NCBI RefSeq assembly: GCF_047496725.1
Contig: NC_132977.1
Span: 10,958,501 to 11,022,500 of the forward strand
Direction of reading: 5' to 3'
Length of the DNA stretch: 64,000 bases
From: Anoplolepis gracilipes
Taxonomy: Eukaryota; Arthropoda; Insecta; Hymenoptera; Formicidae
Part shown: one piece after another, positions 11,871-24,098 of the stretch
Layout: every line of letters begins with the position of its first letter
Numbering within the stretch: position 1 is the stretch's first letter
The notes under the pieces: model-generated
The model's input: the letters and a program-made list of their open reading frames with translations, nothing else
Told to the model about the DNA's origin: nothing
Database searches by the model: none
Position numbers and translations under genes: made by a program

Positions 11871-14800
11871 CGATTAATCGGTTATAACAGATTAATTATA
11901 GAATAGAATATAACTCGATCGATGAATATTATATCCAATTGATATTAACAGATTATAGTATTATAGTAATTTATATTTTTTATTTCCTTGGAGAATATAC
12001 ATATTTTTAAAAATAAAAAAATATGACATTTTGAAAATCAATACATTAAAGCTTTATTATATTATATGTATATTCGTTTTTGACCAATTTCGCGATTAAA
12101 ATGTAACATGTTTTTGTATGAGAAAATATATTTATTGTAGTTCTCTCTTTTTCCCTCTCTGAAAAAACTAATCAACTGGAAGCAAATAATATGTATTCGA
12201 TATTCCGAGATAATGGACGCAGTCGATTAATTAGATGGGAAAGATAATTGTATTGAATTAATCGGAAAGAAGCGCTCCGTGTAATCGAAATTTGATTATT
12301 TTGGGGTAATATAATTAAACAAGGAGAAAATGGAAGAATTCAAAATGAATATGGAAAAAAAAAAAAAAAAAAGACACGATCGGATAACGCGTCGTTGGAA
12401 TCGATAATTTTCGAATCGATAAGATTCTTCAAGAGACATTTAATAGTGACATTTCGAAAGCAAGTTGAGTTTATTTTTGACTCGCTGCTTTTTCGTTATT
12501 TCCTAATCGATTGCTGCAGAATACACAACGTAAAACGCGTACGGATTTGTCCCTCAATGCATTAGGTTTCGATGATTTTCCCTCGGCTCTAGAATAGAGA
12601 TTATTATTTCAGATATGAACGCGACGGTATGTGCGCTTGAACGGCTTTATCCACTCGCCGGAGAATATCCCAAGATGTTGAGATAGGGTCTCGAGAGAAT
12701 GCTGAGGAATAATTTATAGCACCGCGATGTTCCAATTTAGATAAATGCAATTTAATGATGAATTATCTTACGTTTGCGATCGTGAGCGACGAGAAAATGA
12801 TGCGATTTCGTAGTGAGGTTTTAAAGCGGTTAATCAATTCCGTTCAATGTACACATAAAACACATAATCCGAGTTTGTTCCTAAAAGATACCGCATTTAT
12901 TTCTCGTTAAAAGATTCTCTTTTGTATGGCACTTTTATGCCATGTCCGGCTTTACGTGTATTAATAAGAGTGATACACGGATGTAGAAAGTAGAAAAAAA
13001 TTAATCGAAAATATACATGTAAAAAGAGATAACGGAACAAGAGTGTTCGAAATGTATAAATTGTCAATTGATGTAACTCGAGAGAGCGAGAGAGAGAGGT
13101 ACAGTTTTCCATTTTGCGCGGTGTTTATTGAATCGCAACGTGCTGTTTTCTGATCGAGATTTGAAGAGTGTAATTCGGAAGGAAAATAAATATAGAAATC
13201 GCGAAACGACAAGCGGGAGAGGGACGGGGACAGGGGAAACACTGTTGCCTCTCTCTGCGAAAATGCGTTCTAATTTCGGTTACATTCCCGATCGAGCGCG
13301 TTCCGAGACTCGGTAAAACGTGTACCCGATACGCATTCTGTACGCTACCATTTGTCATTTAAGCGGATACGGATACAAGTTGAGCCGACCAAGCACAATG
13401 GTACATCTTTCTCGTGTAAACGGACAGGTTCGCGTTCACGCATATACATGCATTTTTCGCTTGTCCGCGAGATGCATCCTCCCACACATCTACTGCAAGT
13501 TTTTGGCGATGAATGCATTACGTGATGCGTAATACGCATATTAACGATTTGAGAATGCAAATAAACAAATAACACTTGAATTGCGCGACGGCAAAAAAAA
13601 TTTCAATTTGATAATTAAACGTGTTTTAAATAATGTCCGATTCAATAATTCATAATCTCTATTACAGAACTTTTATATAATTGAAAATGAATTAATTTTT
13701 ATTTTTAATCATTTCTCTTAAAACCGAAAAGAAGAATATCCTAATGTCGAAGAAGAAAAGCCTCAATAATTACATTAAATAAAAGAGAATACATATTTTT
13801 TTGAATAATTATGTACAAAAAATATTCATCTTTTATTTTATTCTTACTGGATTTTTATCCAGTAGTAATAATAAATAACTGTTTCTACATCAAGTTTTTC
13901 AAATTTAAAAAATTATTGAAATTTACAATAGCAAGTCGCAAACTATATTTAATATATAACTTTATTGTGTGTGTGTGTGTGTGTGAGTGAAAAAATTTTT
14001 AAAGTATATATAATACTAAAAAATATGATTAAAATCACAAATTTTTTTCAGAATGATTGAAATTAAAGTTTGTTGACAGCGTCAGATTGCAAAGTTCGAT
14101 CTGTCGAAGCAATCAGCCTTCCGTTTGATGGGAGTATTAACTCTACTTGTGTAACACGTACACTGCTTGCCATCATCCAGCAAAACAAACGTAACCCTAT
14201 CCATATTCAAAGTATCGCTTACAGCCGGGACCCTCTGACCGCACAGTGTTATTAATACTTGTTCCGTTGAATAGATAAAGTCCATTAAGAGCGAATACGA
14301 CAGCAGTCTGCGAGCTGAACGCCACGTCCATTAACAAAAGTGCTGGCATACAGTTGTAAGGACACCGGGCGCTGTTCCCGCCCCGAAGGCGAAAGACGAA
14401 TGTCGGACACACAAAGCTACGGCTCTCTCTCGGCCACGGAACATTTTAGAGAAAGAATGTGAAAAGTGTGCGCACAATAGGTATCGTTGAGCATGGACTC
14501 TCGTACAAACGATTTTTAAATGCGTTACGAGGTTCGCCGACGGACCAGGGGTGAGGGAGGGGAAACGCGCTATGTAGATTTCGGCTCTTCACAGTCGGAC
14601 GAGGCTGCTCTTTGATGTCGAATGACGCGTAGAACGACGACCCCCCGCACCAATTGTCCTCCCATGGGTGTTTCGATTCAATGTTTACGCCGATTCGGGC
14701 GCATTTTCGAGTGTGTTCGCGCGCGTATGCACACATAGACACGCTTTTCATGCTTGGTGAACAATTAGGTTTCTCGTTTAACTAGACGTCAAGAGCGCGT

Positions 14801-14944
14801 TTTTGATTAAAGATGTAGTACCGAGACCAAAAAAACGCGTTCAATCGTTCATTAAATCATCTACTCTCAAAATTATCTGTATATATAATAATAATAATAA
14901 CAATAATGTATTATAAACATGTATACACATTATATATATATATT
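11871..14944. other. Gene-free: mixed composition
   Basis: 11880-12380 and 13570-14060 are AT-rich. 12400-13560 and 14070-14860 are more complex. No coding or RNA feature is recognised. Confidence 0.55.
13966..13985. repeat. (TG)10 microsatellite
   Basis: 20 bp of alternating T and G in AT-rich DNA. Confidence 0.95.
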
Positions 14945-15546
14945 CAAGGTTGGGAAAGTTACTTTGTAAAAGTAACTAGTTACAGTTACAGTTTTTTCAT
15001 TGAGAATGTAACTAGTTAGCTATACCGCTAACCGAAAAATAACTCGTTACAGTTACAGTTACTTAAAAAGTAACGAGTCGTGCAGTTACTTTTTTGAAAT
15101 GGTTGTACAATATTATTTTAAATGTAAAAAGTTTACATTGTTGTATATTATGTGGTGAATTATGTGCTATATTATTTTATATATTATGAATTATGAGACA
15201 ATATACATATATAATATTAATAATAAAATATAATGTGTTTAAATATCTAAATATATTTTATAATCTTGTAAAAAAATATTATTAATCTTAACTTTTAATA
15301 ATCGTAAAGTACTTTTGGTCGGTAAGTAAAAATAAAATATATAGAACAATGCTTTTAGCGCATGCTCTCAAAAAAGTAACTACCTATTAAAGTAACTATT
15401 AAAATAGTTATTAGTTAGCAAAAAATGTAAGTAAATTACGTTACAGTTACAGATAGAGAAAAGTAACAAAGTTCAGTTGTAGTTTCCGAAAAAAGGTAAC
15501 TGTAACTGTAAGTTTGTTACAAGTAACTCGTTACTTCCCAACCTTG
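14945..15546. mobile_element. Non-autonomous DNA transposon (MITE), hAT-like
   Basis: The 602-bp element starts CAAGGTTGGGAA and ends TTCCCAACCTTG, a perfect 12-bp terminal inverted repeat. Both ends continue into degenerate arrays of GTTACAGTTAC and GTAACTAGTTAC motifs facing each other. The flanks are TATATATT on the left (14937-14944) and TATATAGT on the right (15547-15554), an 8-bp duplication with one mismatch. The interior is AT-rich and has no open frame for a transposase. Eight-base duplications are typical of the hAT superfamily, but the TA-rich flank weakens this evidence. Confidence 0.85.
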
Positions 15547-17743
15547 TATATAGTATAAATATTTTTATATGTGTATATCAAGAAACATGACGTTTAAAAT
15601 ATAGAATTGTATCCTATAAATTGTATCGCAAATTAAAAATAGTACAAAATAACCTTATGAATTTTAGAAATGAAACATCAATAATTATATTAAATATATT
15701 TTTTCGTTTTTTCGAATGCTTTTTATATGTGAAATGTTCATTTTTTTACACTGAATTCTTTAGCAATAATAAAATTTTACATCACAAATTATTCAGGTGT
15801 ATAAAATTTATAGCAGAAACTTTTAAATCGTTAAAAATAACTCTCGAGAAAAAATTTGGTTCAAAACTATATATTCAACTTAGAATTAAAAATTGATATC
15901 AAAGTATAAATATATAAAAATAAATATTATTATAAAATCAAAAGAGACGGAATAAAAGAAAATTAAAAGAAAGTATAATAATTATAAAAAAATATGTCGA
16001 AACATTTTTGCTTCCCTAGCTTTTGATCAACGATTTCTCTTTCAACCGAGCGCGACACATTCGTGCCTGCGGTTTTTCTTGCATTTTTCAGAGACGAGAG
16101 TTTCCATTAATGAAACTGCAACAAGATACACGTCATTGACTTTAGACCGCGTAGTTTAGAATCGTGCGTTTCGCGATTTCCGCTCCTTTCTTACAATCGT
16201 TAAAGTTGCCGCGCTCTTCACGCGCGTTGCACGAAGGCGATTTTGCGCTAACGAGGCGCGCAATCAAACCCTTTCCTCGCTCCTCGGTGGATCATCGCCG
16301 ATCGCGAGCAACGATGACGTTTCGATCATTTCATTTATTTTCGCGCACAGCGAGCTGTCAAACTCGCGGCACGCTATTCGCCTAATTTTCGACGCATCGC
16401 GAGATATGAAGTATGCACTCGTGACCGACATGTTCTCTTTGCTCAAGTTCTATTAATCATCCGTTAATGAGTTGTACATTATTTATTAACCGTCCCTTAG
16501 CGCGACAGGATGCGATAAAAGCCGAATGCGAATAGGGTAACAGGTACAGTGATTGATCAGCATGTAATAATCGACCGTAGCGTTGCGCAATATATCAAAA
16601 TCTGATATATATCGATTATAATTGTTTTCAAGGCAAACTTCGAAAGCGCTCTCTTGTTAATTAACTTTATAATTAGCACATACAAGCTCATTTTTATCAT
16701 TTCTCACTTGTTTACTGCATACCGTAAACTGTAAATGCAAGCGCGTGAAAAACAAAAATAATGTTGAATAACATGTTTATAAAACATGCAGACTGTTAAA
16801 AATAACTTCTTTTAATAAAAGCCTTTTTTAATTTATATGCTCATATATATATATATATATATATTAGTCTATGCTGCATGTATAAAACGAGATTGTGCAC
16901 TAGTTAAGGAACTGTAAATAGCTTTATATATGCAATTTTAAAATTTGCTAATAAAAAAACAATTACAATAAAAAATAAGCCGTTACATTCACAGAAAATT
17001 TTGCCAACTTGGAAAATCGAAAGATTCTTACGAAACTTGGCACATTTATAGAATAATACAATGCGATTGTCCGCTGATGTGGAAAAATGATATCAAGTTA
17101 GCAAAGACCCTACAATAGCTGGAGAACAGGATTCGAGGGGAAAGAAAGTTTATTAATTCGATCTCTTCCAATCGTGTCTCGCCGGTAAACTTATTGCACA
17201 ATTAACACATTTTAACAATCAAATTATAATTGTAAAAAAATATATGACGACAATGGGTCAAGCGACTGAAATACAGAGGATTTCACGCGGCGAGAACAAC
17301 AGGGAGGCCAAATGTCGCGTTTACGACGCGAATTTGGAATGCATCGTCGATTTATGCAGATTTTCATGGGAATCGCGCGAATGGTGTGGGATACGATACG
17401 TGTAAAAGTTCCTTCGATATCGCGCGAGCATACGCGCGGATTTGTCGTTCGATCGGCCTCTCTCGCGGTCAACGCGTATTCGATCCCGTCGAGAAAACGC
17501 ACTGATATCGTATATAATATCTGGCGATGCGGTAGCAATATAAAGTTGACATTTTCGCATGCAGTCCCATGGAAATAGCGGGATAAAGTTGATTCTTTCG
17601 TAAACACCGTCGCGCGCGCGAGGATCGACGATAAAATTCGCATTCGTTCGTCGTATGAAGTTGTGTACGCGAGCGAGAATTGAAAAATATTTCGCTCTCT
17701 CTCTTTCTCTCTCATTCTTTGCATCTTTCTCTCGCATCAGATA

Positions 17744-17746
<3 letters not shown>

Positions 17747-17778
<32 letters not shown>
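17747..17778. repeat. (GA)16 microsatellite
   Basis: A 32-bp GA tract that follows a degenerate CT-rich stretch at about 17695-17735. The two are partly complementary. Confidence 0.95.
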
Positions 17779-17781
<3 letters not shown>

Positions 17782-18567
17782 CGATAAAAAGTAATAAGAA
17801 GCCCGTTCTCTCTTTGTGTGTCGCACAATTTTCTCATTTCTGACGCGATGTGTGCGACATAATGGTGAAAATTTTACAAAACCAACGAAGAGTTTTAAAA
17901 TAACAGCGTACAAACAAAATATATTAGAATGGTTTTTATGTCTTATACACGTGTGTTGGCTTTCAAAAATAAAAAAAGAAAATCATAATCTTAAACTATA
18001 AATAATATTAAATATACGCGTGCATTTCAACTAGCGAAGGGTAATCGCTAGTTTTTAATTTTTTAAAACTGTAAATTCCAACGATATCTCAATGTAAAAT
18101 ATATGTAATAAATATTCATTTAAAGAGAGTCGAATTAAATAATATAAAGAAATTTTCAATATTATTAATTTGATTTTATTACTCGGGAAAACATATGTTA
18201 TGTATATTTTCGGTATTAGCGGAGCCCAAAATTAGCTAATAATAAACATCATGTTAGCTACGTGGGATTATAAACTATTTACAACGTAACTGCAAACTGT
18301 AATATACCGCATGATATCGCGCGCGGAATTAAACATACATTCCTGCGGCAGTGTACACATGCTGCGACTGAAAATTAAATCTCGGATAAACACGACGTTA
18401 CGCGGGAAAATGCGAAGCTTGTCTCGTTCACCCTGATCCCGGCGGCCGGTGATCCTGATCCTGATACGGATTGAGCTATCTCAAGCTTGACAAGATGTAA
18501 GAGTCATTTCGTGCAAACGAGGCCAGGATTTGTCGAGGGGCAAGTGACGTAGCTCCACGTCCCGTAT

Positions 18568-18597
<30 letters not shown>
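18568..18597. repeat. (GTC)10 trinucleotide repeat
   Basis: Ten perfect GTC units in non-coding DNA. It is the same repeat family, read on the other strand, as the GAC array at 36901-36966. Confidence 0.97.
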
Positions 18598-18598
<1 letters not shown>

Positions 18599-19106
18599 GA
18601 AAACGAGATGGATGGCGCGGCTCTTTCACATTTTCCTCGTTTCTATTTTCCGCGACTGCGGAAGGAAAAAAGGAAGGAGAGAGAAAGAGAATAAAACCCA
18701 GCCTCGTCTCTCTCCACGAAACACTGCGAAATTATGTATTAAGTCGAAAGAACGTAATCTACGGCGTTTGCTCCTCCTTGCTTCGCCGTCAGCTATATTT
18801 TTCCTTTGTGTTTTTAACTTTTACACACACACACAGAGTCACGCGCGTTGCGCCAATCTCTAATTCTTTCGTACGAGTATATGATAATTTATCCCGCTTT
18901 TTTTTTATACGGTTGTTCTTTTATTCAGGGATTTTTCGACCCAGACTTTTCTTTCGTCCTGAAATCTAGGATTTCAGAGGAAACATTGTGTCAAAGGATC
19001 TACATTGTAACGTTGTGTATGTCATTCTCAGTCCGTTGTGTTTCGAAAGCAACGTACTATAAAGGTTCAACATTTTACACCGGTTTACAAATTTATTCGA
19101 GCTGTG

Positions 19107-19108
<2 letters not shown>

Positions 19109-19137
<29 letters not shown>
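19109..19137. repeat. (AT)n microsatellite
   Basis: 29 bp of AT. Confidence 0.95.
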
Positions 19138-19139
<2 letters not shown>

Positions 19140-20403
19140 TTCATATAACGACATATGTATGTAAATTTCTCTTCAAAGTAATGCTAAATGTTACATAAGA
19201 ATTGTAGACGCATTTATTCACGTTTTACACAAAAGTAATATGCATGATTACGATCAAACTGTGCTATAATCTCGATTCATCGAAACCGAGCAGACTCTCT
19301 ATTCTCAACTTTCTCTTCGATCTCTCTCATATTGTATAATGCACACTATAAAAAAAATGTACTCTTGTATTAGACCTTATAATAGGCTAGTGTACCATTT
19401 TTTTTATCATCAAATGGTTTCACCATCCCGATCCTGATCTGTGTTTGCTTGGGAGGGTGGAACCATATTTTTTAAAAAATTTGAAATACTTTAAAGAAAT
19501 TATTTTTTATTAAAAATAAAATTTAACAAATATTCGTTCGACTATACAGATATGATGGCTGAAGAAAAAAAACTTACGACTTTCTACACAGAGTGTGTGC
19601 TCAAAATGTGTGTAGAACTACCTAACCCTTTTAATTACTTCTTTTTAACACGTCATGTATCTAGACTCACATGTGTGTGACATCCATGCCTATTTCTGGG
19701 CGGTCCACTGTCACTGCACACATGTGCAAACAGTAAGAGTAGAATTTCGTTATGAGAATTTAAAGCCGAAGAGTCAGTTGTAATCTAAAATTGCTGACAT
19801 AACTAGATAATCAAAATATACAAATCTGTTTTTAAATGGTTTAATATTACTATCGCATCATGTTCCTTTATGTGACCATAATTATAATAAAACATTCAAC
19901 AATTTTTCTCTTTACAGACGCATGTTTCATATACAATTAAAAGAAATTGAGAAATATTAAAAATATAATTAGAAACTCGAAAAAAAAGTGTGATTTTTAA
20001 AAAATAGCTGCGTTAAAAAACCTTCGAGACAGGTGAACGTGTTAAACGCGTGTTTATAAGAGACGTTCACGACGAAATCAGAAATTACGACAGGGCATAC
20101 CGGAAGAGATCTTCAAGAATTTCTCGCAAACTGGTTTAAAGCCGTGCCTGCAGTTAAGTGCCGCGCTCGATAAATTTTTTTCAAGCACCCTTTACTTTCT
20201 CTTCTTCCACAGCTTTGTTCTTGCCTGCCACCTAACCCTCCCCCAAAACTCGCTTCAACTCCACCGGATAAAGCTTTGGATCCGCCCCTGAAAACTGTTA
20301 CTAGATTTTCCGCTTCGCTTGACGTGGCTACCTCCGTTCCCCCTTCCCCCCCTCCCTCCCCAACCCCTCTCACTCTCTCACGCTTCTGCCCACTACTTCC
20401 GTT

Positions 20404-20424
20404 TCTCTCTCTCTCTCTCTCTCT
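20404..20424. repeat. (CT)n microsatellite
   Basis: A CT tract about 40 bp after a dense C-run cluster. Confidence 0.9.
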
Positions 20425-20835
20425 TTGTCCCTGTCAAATTAACATAGTTCGCACAGTTGAATTTAAATAGTGATCAGGGTTACGTCTCTTCCCCGCCTAT
20501 CATCCGACCGCGAATTTCGGGTTTTCCTGCAAATTTAGCGAATATACGCAGAGAGCCGGCGGCGGCGGTGGAAATCCGCGAGGAGTTTTTGCGGGATTAT
20601 CTGGGTAATTGGAGAGCGACCGAGGCTTGCGACAAGTCCGAACAAAAACAATATTCGTCGCGTTTAATTCCTCCTTAATGGCAGTCTCGGAATCTCTTCG
20701 CGACATTTTTCCGCGACTCCGAAAGGGTTCGGGTACGAATAACGTAATTCGTAATGGCCCAAGTTGAATTGAGGCTTACAAAGTAATCAGAAACTTCAAA
20801 TCTTGGTTCGCTTTTAGCACTTTTCTAGAAATTTT

Positions 20836-20837
<2 letters not shown>

Positions 20838-20866
<29 letters not shown>
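20838..20866. repeat. T29 homopolymer
   Basis: A run of 29 T. Confidence 0.97.
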
Positions 20867-21276
20867 CTACAAGATCGACTTTTCTTTTAGGTGCCAGTAG
20901 TTTACGTCGAGTATCGTACGCCCTTAAATTTGACTAGCCCGACTCGAGTTTAATTCGCTCGACTATATGAAAATCAACGGCCTGAAATCGTTCGATTAAA
21001 CAACGCTCGATTAAACACAGTGGATGCTCGTTGCTGGCATGTCTCGCTACTCGAATGTACGATCGAAACGCCCCAAATTCGATAAGTAAGACGATTCTAT
21101 CGTCTCGACTACACCGAGAGAACCGGAAGAGAAAAAGACGTATGTCACGTGATTTCCGTTATCGTGGCCACACCACCGCGCACAATTGCATTTCGGCAAC
21201 TACTTGGAAAGTGCACTTACACGACGGTCCCTTAACGCACGTACGCTCGTATAAACTTGTACGTTTGCGATCGCCA

Positions 21277-21332
21277 GCACAGACACACATACACACACAC
21301 AAAGACACGCACGCACGCACGCACACATACAC
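21277..21332. repeat. CA-rich compound microsatellite
   Basis: ACAC blocks with GACACGCACGC variants followed by TATATA, alternating purine and pyrimidine for most of its length. Confidence 0.9.
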
Positions 21333-24062
21333 GTATATATACTCGGTCAGCATTATGCAAAAGTTCGGAAAGTAACTTCCGACTCACGTATGGAGGACTG
21401 AAAAGTTTTCGCGGTGTGCCATTCTCTCCATTTTGAACTCGAGAAAATAATTACTACGCCAACGGTAAATGGAAATTGGTTGCCCGAGAATGCAGCAACA
21501 TGGTCATCATTGGCATTCAACAATCGAGAAATTTGAGAAAAAATTTCTTGATTCTTGATTGAGACGTTCTGTCTAGAAAATCTGTTTTACAGAAAAAAGT
21601 ACCCAAAAAAATATATGATAGAATAAAAAATAATTCTTTTCTATGACTTTTATTTAAAATCTAAGAAATACAACATATAATTCATTCGTTAAAAACAAAA
21701 CACGTACTTACATGATATATCATTTGTTTTTGACAGAACGAAAACAATCAGTATGTTTCTTTTGAGCTTACATCAATATGTTGAATATGACTGGCACTGT
21801 AGAAATTGCGTATTTTGGCAGCTCGAACGTTTAAGGATTTAACAGTGAATAATTTTTTACATGATTTAATCATTAAATATAAATTTTCTTTTTCAAATTT
21901 ATCTTTGAAGAAAGGAAGATGACGCGTTTATTTTAAACTTTAAATTTTTTATATATATTTTTATATGTATATTATTTTAAATAATTGCTTAAACTATATA
22001 ATATTTAATATAATGTGTAAAGAATAATGTGTTTTTTAAATAATATATTGTTTCTTAATAAGTGGTTATACTTTTATATATCGGTAAATATTTATTTTTT
22101 TTAATTTTGAAGTTTATTAAATATTTCTTAATATGTCATATATAATAATATGGCATACAAAGATATATGTGATACGCGTTTTATAATATCTTAATAATAA
22201 AAAAGAAATTAATAATTATATGGATTAAAAACTATGACGTTTATGTTATTTTAATACTGTGTATAACTAAAGTTTAATCTAACGATAAGTAATTTTTAAA
22301 AAAATATATACATATCTCTTTCTCTCTCTCTTTCTCTGAATAAATTGTGTAATATTAATATGTCTTACAAGAAATATTTGTTATATCGCACGATAAATGC
22401 GTACTTTATGATTGAGAGATATATATTATATAACTGTGTTGGCTCGATGGAAAACGAGTGTATACAAAGGAGAGAAAGAGTAAATATAACTTTCTACATC
22501 TCACAGTAAACAGTGCATGCAGCGATAAACAACGTTTGAAAGAATATTCCTCGGTCTATAGTTCTTTATTTGTAATCAATCATATAATGTCGAAATGATT
22601 CTTTACATCTCTCGTAAAACGTCTCTTTTATTCCTTTCTTATTATCTGTTGTCGTAAAGACGAGAAGAGAGAGAGAGAGAGAGAGAGAGGAAAAGGGAGC
22701 AATATTACGTTTTATTCTTCATTCGCGACAAACTTGTTCCACGACTCGTGACGCTCGATTCCTAAAGTGAGAGACTCTTAAAATATATCAGCGAATAATC
22801 GTTCACTTTTTTTGTTTAAATCTTCAAATAAAAATACAAACAATCGGAATGTCAAACGGGCGTAATGACATTAGATGAAATTGATGATATGTTTCAAAGG
22901 GAAAACGGAGATTTTTTTTTTTTTTTATACCAGAAGTTGCGAAAGGGAAATCATTTATTTCGACGTATTGAAGAGTTGGAAGGGACGCAGCATCCCGATA
23001 TTTTATTGTGTCTGGGCCCTCTGGGCACGTTATTTTTCGCTTCCGCTCTCCGCGAAACTCCGCGATACGCGACCGAGCCGAGCTCGTTTCCGAAATTGTC
23101 CGACGAGCCATTCGTGAAAGAAGTCGGTGCGATGTCAAAAACGAAATTGCTCTTCGTCCAGGGATGAAACGCGTAAACAGACAGAGAGATCCTCTCGCAT
23201 TCGGGCGTAACTTTCTCTTCGACCAGCGTCACAAATCACACGCGATGCACAACCGGCCGCGGTCATACGTTTCTCCACGACAATGGTGGCGGTGCTCGGT
23301 GCTCGGTACTCGGTGCCCGGGACACAGACAGAGAGAGAAAAAGAGAGATAGAGCAGATAATAGGTGGCAGATAACATAGCGGATGGGAAGCCGAAATGAC
23401 GGAACAGTCGCAGTTTATTCCTTTCTGACGTGACTCATAAAACCGTCGGTCCTGCGATATTTTACCGCAATATCGCACGCGGCCGCCCACCGTTATCGAG
23501 ACCGTTCGCGGAAATAAGACAGAGCAAGGGGATAGGGGAGGGGGAGGGAGAGTAGCCGGGCGGAAATATACGGAAATGAATTGAGATGATTCGGCGGAGG
23601 TCGCGGAGATGCCGGTTCCCCCTTCCGCCCCTAAATAGTAGCCCCCCCAAACTTAACGACTCTTCCCGTCGCGATAGGAATACGAGGAGAAAGAAGGGGA
23701 TGGCCTTGGCAGAATCGGAGGGAAGAAGAAGTTGAATCGCGTTTCGCGGCGGAGCGCAAACGGTTAATGTACGATCGAAGGAGGAAGGAACGTTCGCAGC
23801 AATCCGGAACGACTGGGAGGTTTATTCCAAGTTGAACGATAGCGCCAGGAATAAGTACTGTTCGCCGGGACAGCTCTCCATTGGATACGGGAATTGGATG
23901 CTCGGGATAAGGGAGAGAAAGAGAGGGGAGAAGGAAGGGAGACGGAGAATCGATGGTGCTCTCAAACAATTCTTCACCGTGTATTGACCGTGGGTAAATC
24001 AATCAGGGACAGTCGTTTTGACCTTTACGATCAGATTCCGGTCGGTGTAATGGTGAGATAGA

Positions 24063-24063
24063 G

Positions 24064-24098
<35 letters not shown>
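24063..24098. repeat. Compound (GC)n-(GA)n microsatellite
   Basis: About 17 bp of alternating G and C pass directly into 20 bp of GA. Confidence 0.95.

Larger units (their letters stand above)
15547..20040. other. Gene-free: mainly AT-rich with two CpG blocks
   Basis: AT-rich at 15550-16000, 16560-17050, 17850-18330 and 19340-20000. CpG-rich at 16020-16420 and 17270-17700. A 9-bp hairpin (AACTAGCGA, 7-nt loop) lies at 18029-18053. The 19380-19760 stretch is CpG-poor and different in texture from its neighbours, perhaps old transposon sequence, but no ends are visible. Confidence 0.5.

Noticed and set aside
22865..23167. 100-codon plus-strand frame with fairly protein-like composition
   Set aside because: It runs through a T homopolymer coding a phenylalanine run, competes with frames on both strands, and shows no known domain.
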